Origin: Dermatemys mawii | Taxonomy: Eukaryota; Chordata; Testudines; Dermatemydidae | Assembly (NCBI GenBank): GCA_007922305.1 | Contig: ML677334.1 | Span: 58,529,453-58,593,452, forward strand | Reading direction: 5' to 3' | Length of the DNA stretch: 64,000 bases | Part shown: positions 35,307 through 47,733 of the stretch, piece by piece | Numbering within the stretch: position 1 is the stretch's first letter | Layout of the letters: each line of letters begins with the position of its first letter | The notes under the pieces: generated by a model | What the model was told of the DNA's origin: nothing | The model's database searches: none | What the model saw: only the letters and a program-made list of their open reading frames with translations | Translations under genes and position numbers: made by a program

Positions 35307-36441
35307 GGCTGTTATTAGCAGAGGCTGCAATAACACAGCTGCACACTCTCCTAGAGGATGCCTCCGTCTATCATTTTCAGCAATGCATTTAGCAATCGAT
35401 AGCCTACCCAAAGCCTTCCATTCATCAATTTGCAGCACTTTCTTCCCATGAGAAGTGATGAAATCTTCCTGGCAAAGAGTTCCACACCATATTTGTCACT
35501 GGTTTCCCCATCACCATCTTACCTCTTCTCTCACATCAGCACCACAACAGATTGCTAGCAGAGAAATCTTTAAGAGTAGCCCTATGTCTCAAGAGAGCAG
35601 GGAGGGCATGGTGAGTCAAGGGGCCTAGTTGAACACAGGAGCAAGTCACTGCTTACTTACGCGCATGTTCCCGTAGATGGCCTCCGGATGACATAATTAA
35701 GTCAACCATTGAGAAAGATGATTTTGGCAGCAGAGTTTGAATTGATTTGAGGTTGTAGTACTCAAGTCCCAAGAAGAGATGATGATGATGTTTGGTTTTT
35801 ATTTCATGGCTAGAAACTGTCATTGCATTTGGATAAGGTCCTAGAAATTAGCCTTAAGGCTACCACTATTTTTCTATTGTTGTATGAGGCAAATTAATGT
35901 AGAAGGACATGAGCTTCAATTTTTTTTCTAATTGAAGGCCCGCATTAGAAATTTGTCAGTTTCCTAAGGTTTTACTCTTATTATATCACGCTTTTAACCT
36001 TTTTTGTAGCTTCTTCTGTAAGCTATTAAGGCATAATTCTCCACTGCCTTGCATTTGATTTGATAGCTATTTATACCCTTTCTGCACAGGTATAAATAAT
36101 TACACAAGATGCAAGGTGGGCAATAGAGAACATTTTCTAAATTATTCCTTCTGTTTACCATGTAAATGCTCCTGCATTATGTTGGGATCCAGTTTGCTTC
36201 TGATGATTATTTAGATGTTGTCTCAGGCATCTCTTCAGAAAAAAGGAAGAGCATAATAATGGATCAGGTGTATTTTTTGAAACCTTCGTATTAGTTCTCT
36301 ATACTCTAACTCTAGAGATACTTAAGGAGGTTGCAATATCAATTATTGGAAAGATTAGTCACCCTATTGATTGTTGTGTTTAGAGAACGAGAGGTAAATG
36401 CTCTAGAAGCTGTCTCACACAAAGTTAGCGGTGCCATTTAT
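35307..36441. other. Unannotated interval
   Basis: No gene or named repeat recognised. Confidence 0.4.
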
Positions 36442-36445
36442 GTGT

Positions 36446-37105
36446 TGTGACAAAGCTCCAAGTCTGTACTTGTGGGTCCTGCGCTTCCTGGCAGATTTAG
36501 GGGCCTCAGAAATTCATCTAGGCCCCAGAGTGACCTCCCTTTCTGAGTATAATTGGAAAGAGTCACCACCTAGTGAGTTTACCTTCATCACAGGCCAGTA
36601 TGGAAGATGGAAAAGAGGGGAGCCCGGGCCCGCCCTCTACTCCGGACTCCAGCCCAGGGACCCTAATAGTATCAGCTAAGATGGCTGACCTTTTAGGCAC
36701 AAAACACAATACAATTCCCTGGGCTACTTCCCCACAGCAGTCCCTGCTTCTTCAAACTCCACTTCACCCTTACCTCAGGGCCTCCTTCCTTCAGTATGAT
36801 ATGTTGTCCAATACTCAGTCTCACCAACAGCATAACTTCCTTCCACAGCTCCTGACACCCACACCCACCTGACTAACTGAGAGGTTTTTATCTGGTTTCA
36901 GCCAGTCCCTGATTGGCTTCAGGTGTCCCAATTAGGCTAGCTGTTTCTACTCCTTTCTAGAAGGTTCTTAATTGGCCCCAGGTGTCTTGATTGGCCTGGA
37001 GTAGCCTTTGTTTGGCTATCCAGGGAACAGGGACCTGTACATCCTCAGACTAATATACCTGCCTTCCAGCACTCTCCTATATCCTTCTGGTCTGACTCCG
37101 TCACA
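36446..37105 (-). mobile_element. Solo-LTR-like element, copy 2 (inverted)
   Basis: This is the reverse-complement relative of 21,401-22,065. On the plus strand it starts TGTGACAAAGCTCC and ends GACTCCGTCACA, with the 4-bp direct repeat GTGT on each side (36,442-36,445 and 37,106-37,109). Shared blocks include AGGGACCCTAATAGTATCAG and GGCCTCCTTCCTTCAGTATG. The best-conserved part is the middle and the TATA-like half. The two copies differ clearly in the segment next to the GAGCTTTGTCACA end (22.0 kb against 36.5 kb). No internal coding region is present. Short open frames inside are not genes. Confidence 0.75.
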
Positions 37106-37320
37106 GTGTCCATACTGAGAGAGGGAGTATGAGGATGGGAGGCTCAGAAGATATTTCCTGGAGTGAAGATTTTCTTGTGGGGAGCTAGGATAAGGAAGTC
37201 ACATTAATGACAGGAAATAGCCGTAGGACTGAGGGAGATGGAATTTGGGGGCGGCCAACTTCCATTCAAAAAAGAAACATAGTAAGAGAGCCAAAATCAG
37301 AAACCAAGCAACAATACTGA
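37106..37320. other. Short unannotated stretch
   Basis: Nothing recognisable after the target duplication. Confidence 0.4.
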
Positions 37321-37363
37321 AAGGAAAGAAAAGAAAAGAAAAGAAAAGAAAAGAAAAGAAAAA
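37321..37363 (+). repeat. (AAAAG)n microsatellite
   Basis: About eight near-perfect AAAAG units. The minus-strand frame at 37,297-37,524 owes its SFLFF run to this tract. Confidence 0.95.
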
Positions 37364-40221
37364 GCATCCTGGTAGGGGAGGCTGCCCTCTATCTTGTCAC
37401 ACAATATAGCAAAGATGAACAGAAGAGCAACCAGAGCACCCACCAGATGCTGGATGGTTGAAATAAGAAGCTCAATAGAGGGGATTTTGAAAGAAGATTT
37501 TGAATTGTTCAGAGACTCACTCAAGCACAGTGAGAGTGTTCAGTTCCATTCGGATCAGTGATCTGGGTCACTTTTAATGGTTCAGTAAATTCTGACTATC
37601 TAAAAATTACAGTTCATATGCTTTAAAATCTTGAGTTGCATGACAAGACCACCTGATTGCTTGTTCTCTCTTGCTCGTGAGTCTATACCTGATGATAATG
37701 AGGTAAATGTACTTCAGACCTTAGAAGATGGGGAATGCTGTCCTGTGTCACAGACAGGATTCCAAATTGCCATACAAGGGTCCACAGCAATGTCCACTTG
37801 TTCCTTTCATCCTTCTCTCACAACAAGAGACTAGTCCTTTTTGGGGTGGTGGTTGCTAAAGAAATAATTTCTTCTGGTGATTTATAAGATTGCCACTATC
37901 TTTTTAGTCACAAAAGCCCCCGCAAGGGTGCAGTTTATTTCCTCCTTGTCTCTGGCCAGCTACTCTGGTCACCAGCAAGAGTGACAGGATATAAGGTTCT
38001 GCCTGAACTCTGGCTCATCCCCATGTACTTGTTTGCCATGGGGACTATTCAGAAAAAAAGCAAATTGGACATTCTTTTCCCAATTGAAAGTTTAACCAGT
38101 CCTATTAATAAGCCCATTATTTCCATTTCCTTAAACAGGCTATCGTGGATCTTACTCTGCCGGGAACTGGATAACAACAGCCAGTTAATGTACTAAAGGT
38201 CAGAATTTCAAAACTGCTGCTACAAATGCATTACAACCAACTATTAATAATTCTTTCTTTTTTAAGGGGTCTGGTCATGTCTAAGGGAATGCCAGGTACA
38301 TTTTTCTTAATGTATGAGCACAAGTTACACATAACAGCCTAACAACACAATACTGCCTCTTTAATGCTAATCTATTCCTTGCAATCTACTAGATACATGT
38401 AGAATCATTGGTGTGTATCAAGAGAGCAAAATCAGATTCTGAAAATATCTGAAAGGATGCACTAGAGTGTACATAATAATGTATTTTAATCTGCCAGGCC
38501 TTAAAATTAATCATGAATTCCCACTGAGATTTTAATAATTTTGAAATGATGTTCATTTTTTTTCCATACAGTGATATTCTTGGACAGAGTTCTTGAAATG
38601 CTGCCTGTGAACAGGTGGGGGGTGGGGAAATGGGGACATTTCTGAATTACTAGGTTAGATACGATACGCATATGACAGTGACTATTTCTTTAGTAATTTT
38701 ATTTATTTTCCTCAATCTGAAGGACAATCAGTAAAATAACTCACAGACAAACTTTATTACATCATAAAGTTAGCATGTAGCTTGATGCATATACTTAAGG
38801 GAACTATCCTCGCCTGGCAGATGCCTGGACTGGATGACCTGACAGGTCCAGTGAAAGCTTGCAAAACCTCAAATTTGGGTGAGGAAATTAATTGCAGTTT
38901 CAAACTTTCAGCAACTACTGACATTGGTAGTAGAATGCACACGAGCCTATTGACTACAATGAGAGTTGTGCGCACAAGCTGCAGGATTCAATTTTTTGTT
39001 TCTGACTAAATGCTTTTCCAGTTTTTGTTCCTTAAAAAAAAAAGACTAAAGGCAAAACAAAACCCTGATATGGCTTCGAGTCAATAGGAGCTTCACATAC
39101 TCTTCCAAGGCCAGAATTTTGTCCTGAACATTGTAGTGCCTGTTACTAATATATTTTACAACAGGTGCGTCTTAAGGTAATAAAAGAAGCAATATAATGA
39201 TCACAAACCCAATTGCTTCTCATTTTGATAGGTGTTTTGTCTTTGATGTGTGGCCATGCATAAAATACAATAAAGAGCATATATGTATTGCAGAAGGTCT
39301 GTGATTCTCTGGGCCAAGAGGAACACACACAATGTACTGTCCAACAGCAAACCACTGAGTGCACCAAAACAAAATAATTGTAATACATACATAATTTAAT
39401 TGATATGCAAAGGGTTAACTCTGCACCCCTTCTACTCCTCAGCAGAAGATGCACAATTCATAAGGGACAGATTCACTTAAAACAAACAAAATAAATTTAG
39501 CCACCTTCAAGAAACAACCTTGTAATATTTTTTAATTAAAGCATATCACTTATGTTCCACCATTTATATGGATTTTACACAGCTGTTTACACTAATTTGC
39601 GTTAAAATGGGTAATTACCACAGCAATCATAGTCTGACACAATACTCCTGCTACATTTTAAACATACAGCCCTGTCTTAATCTTGCTCACATACACACAC
39701 ACCTGTTTTGAATGCTAGTAGTTTTTTTCTGTTAGTTATTGCCAGTGAATATTTCATTTCAGAACAGGCACAAACTATTTTACACGTTCCAAGCTATTGT
39801 ATTAACAGCTTCGTGGTTGTGTTTTTGTTTCTCATTTTAATGGTTGAGAGAGGTGAAAGACATACTGAATGGTGATGTTTATGATGAGAGGGTAGAGGTA
39901 GAGGATAGCTGGGAATAGCTGAAGTGTGTCTGACACAGCAGTTTTTCTTATGTGGCACTCTTTTATTTTATATTTATGAGGCTGAAGCAAATTGATGCCA
40001 TCTGATTCCATAGTCAATAAAACATGTAAATTCCAGCTACGGACTGGAAAGCGATTGGCTTAAAAGGGAGGTGTTGGGTCACATCCATTGTTGAAGTTTC
40101 TAGTGTGCCATGATATCCCATTGCCTGGATACTGTAGAGAGTGCTAGTCCCTTCGTACCTAAGGCTCCAGTTAGATTCTCGCTACGACCCTGATGTTCAG
40201 CTTTCCTCTAACTAGCCCCCT
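37364..40221. other. Long unannotated AT-rich interval
   Basis: No gene or named repeat supported. A CA-rich spot (ACACACACACC) lies near 39,694. Confidence 0.4.
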
Positions 40222-40262
40222 GCCCAGGGCCAGCTCTAGCTTTTTTGCCGCCCAAGTAGCAA
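40222..40262 (+). repeat. Possible DNA-transposon terminus
   Basis: CCCAGGGCCAGCTCTAGC followed by TTTTTTGCCGCCCAAG is like the left end of a common turtle non-autonomous element (CAGGGCCGGCTCTAG...GCCGCCCCAAG) as I remember it. No right end was found. Confidence 0.35.
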
Positions 40263-41800
40263 GAGCGCTGAAGCAAAAAAAAATGTAGACAATGTTACAG
40301 TTCACAGTACTCCCTATACTTAGTATTTCTGGGAAAAGCTGGGGTGTTTCGGACATACAGTGAAGTATCCTACAGACTGAAAAGTGACTATCACAGCAAC
40401 ATTAATTCTTGTAAAGAGTTAAATGGCAAACACTATAGAGGGAAATACTGTGTTTCACACACCATAATGGGATCACTGTTGGTAAATGATGACACCACTG
40501 TAGCATACATATACTGTGTTTGTAATAAAACAAAATATATAGCTGCTACGTAATTACTATTTTAAGGCCAAAGCAATTTCTTAAGCAGTAATTATGAGTA
40601 TAATTTATAATTATTTTAATCAGTACATGTTTAGTAATTACACTGTTTGAAATTAATGTGGTATCTACTGTATTACTAATACTTTGTTCTTTTAATTAAA
40701 TACTATTTTAACCAAAGCTGGACTGATGTCAAAATACCCTCTCACTGTATATGCCCCAGGGCAGGCACATAATATTCTGCCAATTATCTGAAAACCTAGA
40801 GTGTTCATTAATCAGTTCAAGTACCCAAATATGATAGAGTGCCTGTAGTTGCAGCCCCTATGGAATACCAGAGGATATTTACCCCTTTATGTCTTAAAAA
40901 AGAGTAAATGGCTTTTGTTGAAACTTTCCAAGATAATTCCATTCGGACTGAGACTAAAGAGGAGGAACTGCAGCCCAAGGAATCATTGGAGAAGTCCATG
41001 AGTTAAATCCGTATGGCACTTTAACTAGAGTACTTGCTGCTGTGCTTGCTATGACAGCAAAAGCAAAGATTAGATGGCCCATTCTAAAGGTGGATCAACA
41101 ATGAGAACAGCTATGTATATCTGGCACAGACCAATTTGCCTGCCAGCAGCAAAACACTTTTGGGGCACAGGAGAGGAAACTCCCATAACTTTTTAGGAGC
41201 AGGAGAAGGCAAGATAGGGAGAGAAAGAATGATCCAGTATTCATTCAATCTCCTCTGAGCTTTATCTTGCAACATGTTAATTAGATGTGCAGATGAATAA
41301 CATAGGAAGAGTTCCAGATTAATTGTCAGGAAAGCCAGGCGATCAGCAGCAGGGTCCACTAAGCAGAGATCTTCTTTCTGTCACCTTCTTACTGCCACCA
41401 GGAGCACCACACAAGGAGGGTAACAGCAATTGCTGCCTGATTTTGACATAGACAGTTTCCTAGCTTGCTTGGTAGGAGAAGAGATGCCAAGTGACCATTC
41501 TGCAGAATGCTGCCCCACTCTGAGCTACTGAGAAACAAAAGGCCCAAGCTGGTCACATGTTCGCTCATTCTCAGCACTGGTACGAACACACTTTCCACAC
41601 TCTGCATGGAATGATAGCACAATCTAGGAATTTATAAACAAAATGTGCACTTTACATCACATGATGTACCTGGCTTTCTGGTACCTGGGTACAAGGAAGC
41701 ATGAGGCACTGGTGGAAGAGACAGCATCTCCAGCTAATGATCTTTAACACTGCCTTTGAGATGTGAATGAAACAACTTTGTCACTTTATTGTAATTATTC
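40263..41800. other. Unannotated interval
   Basis: Nothing recognised; AT-rich to about 40.7 kb, then mixed composition with short random frames. Confidence 0.4.
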
Positions 41801-42780
41801 TAGTTGCTCTGGGCCAGAGCACCCCTAACACTAAGTGGCCAGTGGTGTGCCAGGTGTACCATGACTTGGAGGCAAGCATTGCAGACGCTTCAGCAGCTAG
41901 ACCTTGAAGGCCCAATAACCATGGTGGGATGCAATAATCACTAAAATGCATGGCTAAGAGGAAGGATATTTTACTAGGCTGTCAGGAAAGGGAAAAGTTG
42001 CAGATACCCTAGGTACAAAGGTTTAAACAGTTACACCTCAAAGTGAGCAACAGCGGTACCTGTTTTTGTCCGTGAGGCAGTCCAGGCAAGAGTCAGGGTC
42101 TTCAGAGCTAGTGCCTCAGTTGCTTTCTCCAGTCCAGTCTCTATTCAAGCAAATAGGAGCTTTGAGTTTTTGAGGCCAGGCTCAGTTAGTGTCTGTCATT
42201 GGGGCACCTCTGCAATGGTTCCCTCCCCAGCCATTACTGTTTCTAAGTAAGTCCCATGCAGACCTGCACCCAGCTTTATTTTTATCCCACACACAGCTCT
42301 GTGTAGAGTTCCTGGGGATCACTCCCTGCATCTAGTTTCTCTCCAGCTCCTGCCTAGCCAAGCTGCTGCGGCAGCTTCCCAAAAGTGCCACGTCAGTTCC
42401 TGGGCCAGGGTCCTTCCTCCTGTCTGGCCAGTGGTTAGGGGCTGATGGGATTTGTAGTCCCCTGCTTAGTAGGTTCATCATAATATTCTTTCCTTTCAGA
42501 CATATCATTGGACTTTTAGAATAGGCTTGGCAGGGCCCTCCTGCTACTGTAAAGGAAGTGCTGCTCTCCATTGAGTTCATATTTCAACCAAGAGGTGCAG
42601 ATTCCAGCGAAGATGTTGGCAGACTTGTCTACCACAAGCTTCATTTTCAGATGACTGTAGGCTGGCCTTATTAACTTTTTCCCACCCAGGGATATACTTT
42701 TTTTTTTTTTTTGATGAGTCAACTGAACGCTCAGGGGGGCTGCCAGGATTCAGCTGCCTCAGGGTTGGCAATATAAAGAC
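41801..42780. other. GC-richer block, possible old LTR
   Basis: Composition is more GC-rich than its neighbours. It contains a ZNF143-like motif (42,441-42,461), a run of 15 T at 42,698-42,712 and CAATATAAAG at about 42,768. These are features that occur in LTRs or promoters, but no TG...CA ends with a target duplication could be fixed. No open frame has a known domain. Confidence 0.3.
42441..42461 (-). promoter_or_regulatory. ZNF143/SBS-like motif
   Basis: On the minus strand the sequence is GGGACTACAAATCCCATCAG, close to the ACTACAAYTCCCA motif bound by ZNF143 (with THAP11/HCF1) in vertebrate promoters. It stands alone and there is no gene start next to it, so activity is unproven. Confidence 0.4.
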
Positions 42781-45488
42781 ATGCCCCCATTTCTCAGGGA
42801 TTTAACTCTCTTTCCAATGAGTTCAGCTCTTTCTGCCCTTAGTTGGGAGCAGTGTACATACATCTCATCTAGCCTCATAAGCATTTTACTGAGAATTATC
42901 TGCTTCAAGATTCTTAACTGATTAAGTTCCACCAGAGTTAAGCACCCAAGATTCATACAAAATTCATCATCAATTAGTAAACTTAAAAAACCAACAATTC
43001 ACTAAGTGCAAAGTTTTATTATATAATTAAATTCTCTTTGTCAAATTAAGATAATCCTTGCCCCCGGAAGACACTATGACACATATATTCCAAACTCTCC
43101 CCCAAACTGGACATTAAAAGCACTAATAGGATCTCATGGTCTGATAGAGGTAGTGTCTTAAATCTAATTGATCAATAATAATAATAATGTATTTAATTTA
43201 AAAAGGTTTGAAGGTCATCTTTATTTATCTTTCAGTATTATGTAGTAGTCTCAGATATTTCTATCTCTGTACAAAATGCTTTAAGAATTCAAATGTTTAA
43301 TGAATTAAGTTCAAAGTACTGCAATAGTTATATCAATATGGTATGTCAACATATTCCCAATACAGTTGTGGTTTTGCTGCATTGTCACAAACATCACTTT
43401 CTGAGCTTCAGAATATAAATTTATAATTAGTTCACATTGTAGGTGCTTCTGGTCTGAGGTAATAGATGTATGTGGAGCTAAATGAAGTCCCAGGCTGAAA
43501 TCGGAGGACTTCTAGTCCTTCATCATAAAATGATGAAGAGTAGTATATGCAAATGAAACAGCAGGAGCAGGGAGTAGGTAGGGGAAAGCGTAATTACCCA
43601 AACGGGAATTTGGCCATGGCATCATAGTTAACACTTCAAGTATCATAATTCTGTAAATCAGCTGAAATTTTTACTGAGTATAAGTCATCAAATTTTAACT
43701 TTTATATGTAATCCAAACTATCATTAGTTATTATTATTAATAGGTGTCTGCTACCGTACAATGTGCGCATCCTACCAGAGTAAATATAGATCATATACCT
43801 CTAGAAAGGTGCACTCTCCCTCAGATTCCCTTTAAACTAGTTTCTTACAGTGATTAGGTGCCAATGTTTGGCTCTACATATGACAAATATTTTAGGGGAA
43901 ATGTCATCTTGAACAGGTGTATCTTGCAGTGCACACAAAGGGTGATATGATTTCAATTCAGTCTGAGTTCCTGTGAAAGTGAGTCCCATAATAGTAGACC
44001 TTACACTAAGAATGCTTGACCTCCACATTCTTCGAATTCAAATCTGTCTTATCAGCTGAAGTGACCATCAGCTTAGCAATGTGGGTAGCAGGTTACTTGA
44101 GATAACTGGATCCTAAGCCATACAAAAGCTTTGCAAAGATGAAGACCCAGCATTTGATTGGCAGCTAGCATAGCTCTGGTGTGAGGGTAGGCACTGGTTA
44201 GAATGTGAGACTGCATGTTCCATAAGTTTCTGCTTTAGGTGGCCATTAGGCTCAGTCTCAGGTTCTGTGAGTTGCTATAAGCCATTTTGGGAATGCATGA
44301 ATCATTGTCACTGTGTTTGCATGGGACAAGACAACTGAGGATGATAGAAGGCATTTCTCACACCTGCTGCTGCCTGGATATTTAAGAGCAATGAGTAGTT
44401 GTATAGACTTTGACTACTAGTGATTCTTGTGGCTCAATATAGGATAACATCACCTTTTTAGCCAGTTCCTCAAAATATTTTACCCTTCCAAACAACGTAA
44501 TTTTGATCTTACCTGAATGCATCTGTATCAGGGGCTCTTCATCCAATTCTGCCATTCATTCAGGGAGTCCATCACTAGACATTGATTCCAAGGAAGCATG
44601 GAGCTTGATGTCAACTGTATAGCCATCAAGCTATACGCTCCCTTAATGGCCTCACATAGTTGCTGAATAACAGGAGATAGGATGAATACCTGCAGGACCT
44701 TTCAAGTGAGGGAAGAGAAATAGTTACTTATTACTACTCACTGGGATTTGTTCGTAGGGAACAAGCAGAGCAAGATTTAAGTGACTGTCTGCATCTGCTG
44801 GGCCCCTCAGGCAGGTGAGCCAGGCCTCATGAGGAAAGGTTTCAAAGACTAAGGAAAGATCAGCAGAACAAGTGGGGATGAATTCCATTTTACTCATGAT
44901 CTTCATGCAGTCTCTTGATATGACCTTGGACTGAACAGGAGCTCAATTACTGGAGGTAGACAGAAGATGCTGAACTTTTCCCTGTCCTTGCTTTCTCAGT
45001 GACTTTTACCAAAAAAGAAACATTCTAACCAGGAGGGTACTTTGCATGATCACTAGTGTTAAGCATGTTTTTTTTAAAAAAATTGTTTTGTTTTAGCATG
45101 GGATTGAACATTGCATATTTTAGATCTGCTGTTAGCTTGGCTTCTTTCAAGAAGGCATGGAAAATCAGACAGTCGTGGCCTTAGATATTCTCCAGGGGTT
45201 TTCACGAGCATCGATCCATTTAACATATGGTGGCATGGACACCCTATTGCCCCTGCCTCACACCGTTGTGCCTTGAGCACTTTGTCTTATAGGATACCCG
45301 TTTAGGAACGGCTTTACCTCTTCTATCTTGATTTCTTCTGCAGCACTGGAAAGTCTACTAAGGGTTTGCACACTTTTTTTTATTAAGTTAGTTTAGAACT
45401 CATGGAAATAGTTGATACATGCCTCTGGGACTGAGTGGAGTTCATTATTGATATGAGTTCATTATTTATATTTGTATCATAGAACTGT
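42781..45488. other. Long unannotated interval
   Basis: No gene or named repeat recognised. At 43.0-43.8 kb the DNA is very AT-rich with (AAT)n-like stretches (43,171-43,190). Confidence 0.4.
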
Positions 45489-45605
45489 CTACAGGCCCCA
45501 TCCAAACCCATTATGTGAGGTATTCTGTGAATGCATATTGTAAGAGATGATCCCTGTCCAGAAAGCTTGCAATATAATTAGACAAGACAGACAAAGGGTG
45601 GTAGA
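45489..45605 (+). repeat. L2-like LINE remnant
   Basis: ACAGGCCCCATCCAAACCCA, GAGATGATCCCTGTCCAGAA, AGCTTGCAATATAATTAGAC and AAGACAGACAAAGGGTGG appear in the order of a sauropsid L2-type 3' region (GTCCCTGCCC...GAGCTTACAATCTAAATAGAC). It is old and non-coding. Confidence 0.55.
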
Positions 45606-45870
45606 TGGGGTGAAACATCTCAGAGTGATCAAGGACAGACTTGGCAAATGTCATGTTAGTTCCATTATTTTATGTTGTTTATGTTTGGGTTAATAAATTG
45701 GCACATTATGCAAAATAGTTTCACTGGTGACAACTACAGCAGAGAAGGACTTTTTTATTTACAGTCACAGGAGCCGAGGGAACCAGTAGTTTGAGACTCA
45801 TTCAGTCAGATTCAATTTCATTTCCCAATCATATATGCTGTGATCTCCTACACTGTCATTTCTTTACGGT

Positions 45871-45906
45871 AGCATAAAGGGAAGAGGCAGCATAAAGGGA
45901 AGAGGT
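45871..45906 (+). repeat. 18-bp tandem duplication
   Basis: AGCATAAAGGGAAGAGG is immediately followed by CAGCATAAAGGGAAGAGG. Two copies only. Confidence 0.9.
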
Positions 45907-46695
45907 GACTGGTAGGGAGAATCCTCATGTGACTAGATTATTTTTAAGGAGCCTTTGTGCCACTGGGACTTTGCAAAGCAGACTTAACTTGCTAAAGCAT
46001 CTGACCCAGAGCAGAGGCACCAATTCAAATATTTCTTGGAGGGGAGGGACATTCCAGCCCAACCCCTGGCAGGGAGTCTATTCCAGTTCTTGCTCGTTCC
46101 CCCTCATCCTGTAGGGAACCTGAGTCTCCCCTGGCCAGTCTCCCCTCTCTCTCTTACTCACACAGTGTATGAGCTGGTGCCACCAGAAGTCGAGTTCTTG
46201 GAGGACTCCCCTGTGCTCTGCTGTACAGCAATAGACTGCCCGTGAGCCAGGTCGCAAAACCACTCACTGAAATTTGGCCCCACATCTGTCTGCAGGGATG
46301 GCCAGGTCAAATTTAAGCATCGTTGTGACCACACAGGTGGGACGATGCTCCAGACTGCTCCAGCAGTGGCCATACTGATTTAGTACAGCGCCACTGCTTA
46401 ATGGCCCAACTGCATCCCAGGTGGCACCATTGACCCACAGTGACCTGAACAGTGACACTCTATTCTAGAGGAGAATGTACCATCGACTTATACAAGTGCA
46501 ATAATATTTTCTGTATTGTCTCTCCCATTCATTATACAGCTGAACATTCTAAATGAATGAGTATAAATGCAAAAGTTCAGGGACAGAAACCTCAGCAGAA
46601 GTAAGTTGTAGAAATAAAACTGTATAAGAAGATTTTAAAATCACATTTGTATATTTTCTAAAAAATATGCTGCAGTTCAAACAAGAACTAATTCA
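45907..46695. other. Unannotated interval with a GC-richer part
   Basis: 45.95-46.46 kb is more GC-rich and carries overlapping open frames on both strands, none with a recognised domain or conserved splice context. Confidence 0.35.
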
Positions 46696-46777
46696 GGGAA
46701 GTCCCATAGCCTGTGTTAAACAGGAAGTCAGACTAAATGATCACTAGGGTTATATCTGGTTTTAAAATCTATGAATT
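46696..46777 (+). mobile_element. CR1 LINE 3' terminal fragment
   Basis: GGGAAGTCCCATAGCCTGTG, ACAGGAAGTCAGACTAAATG and AAAATCTATGAATTC match the last 80 bases of the CR1 subfamily seen complete at 31,980-32,090. Confidence 0.8.
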
Positions 46778-47617
46778 CACCCATTGTCTAATTACATGTG
46801 AAAAAAGAGAATGTTGAAAACCTTGAGAATCATGTCAGAAGTTGAAGAGGCACCAATAATCTGGTTACAAAACTTTTGATCCCTTATTAAAGTCTTGTCA
46901 ATGTAAAAAGAATTCAAATTATAACTGCTGAACATTCAGATTGTGTCCTGCATGGTATGCTTTCTTTACTGATCCTGTAGTTTGTTGATGTGAAGCTGTC
47001 TCCCTGGAACTGTTACAAAAATGAGATGGATCTCTTATGAAGCTACCACAGAAGCAAAAATTGTAAACAAATAAATATTGAAGCATTTGGGTTTTTTTAG
47101 TTTAATATCTGAAAATTCTTAAAACTATTAATAATATTGGAATGATAGATGAATGAAACATGTTTCTCAATGGTAAACTTTTCTCTCTGGCCACAGTATT
47201 GTCAAATTTCTGTTTATCTGTAAACTTTCTGTCAATCTATAAACATCAATGCCTAGGGTGATGCATATTTAGATTTTGGAATCAGAAGGTTCAGTTTAAT
47301 GCCACTTTCTCATCAAGTGCAGAATATGGTGTATATCTCCAGATGGCCTATACAAATGCTTTGCCATACTTCACTCACTCTTTGAATGTCAAGCATCTCT
47401 GGGATTAAGTACATCACCAATTAGCATCTTATATCCATTTGACAGAAATAATTTCTCATTATTTCATACATTTCTTCTTTGATAATTTTTGCACTCTTTG
47501 TATCACTCTTGTCATGTGAGAACAGGAGAGAAGGCATTTGTTTTTCAGACATTACTCTCCCATACCACACAACATTGTGCATTGATTTAAAGTAACATTT
47601 TGAATCTTGCCATGGAA
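46778..47617. other. Unannotated interval
   Basis: Nothing recognisable. The minus-strand frame 47,421-47,699 overlaps an L2-type tail and is not a gene. Confidence 0.4.
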
Positions 47618-47706
47618 ACTCTTTGGGGCAGTGATAGTCATTGTTTTGGTCTTGAACAGTGCAGAGCACACTGTTGGCGCTTAACAAATACATAAACAAT
47701 AATAAC
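47618..47706 (+). repeat. L2-like 3' tail
   Basis: ACTCTTTGGGGCAGTGATAG, TTTTGGTCTTGAACAGTGCA and GGCGCTTAACAAATACATAA fit the L2-type tail (CTCTTTGGGGCAGGGACTG...GTGCCTAGCACA...GCGCTCAATAAATA). Confidence 0.6.
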
Positions 47707-47715
47707 TAAACTGAA

Positions 47716-47733
47716 TCTCTCTCTCTCTCTTCT
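47716..47733 (+). repeat. (TC)n microsatellite
   Basis: About nine TC units directly after the L2-like tail. Confidence 0.9.

Noticed and set aside
47421..47699. 92-codon minus-strand frame with several cysteines
   Set aside because: Its first third is antisense to an L2-type tail; the cysteine spacing matches no known domain.
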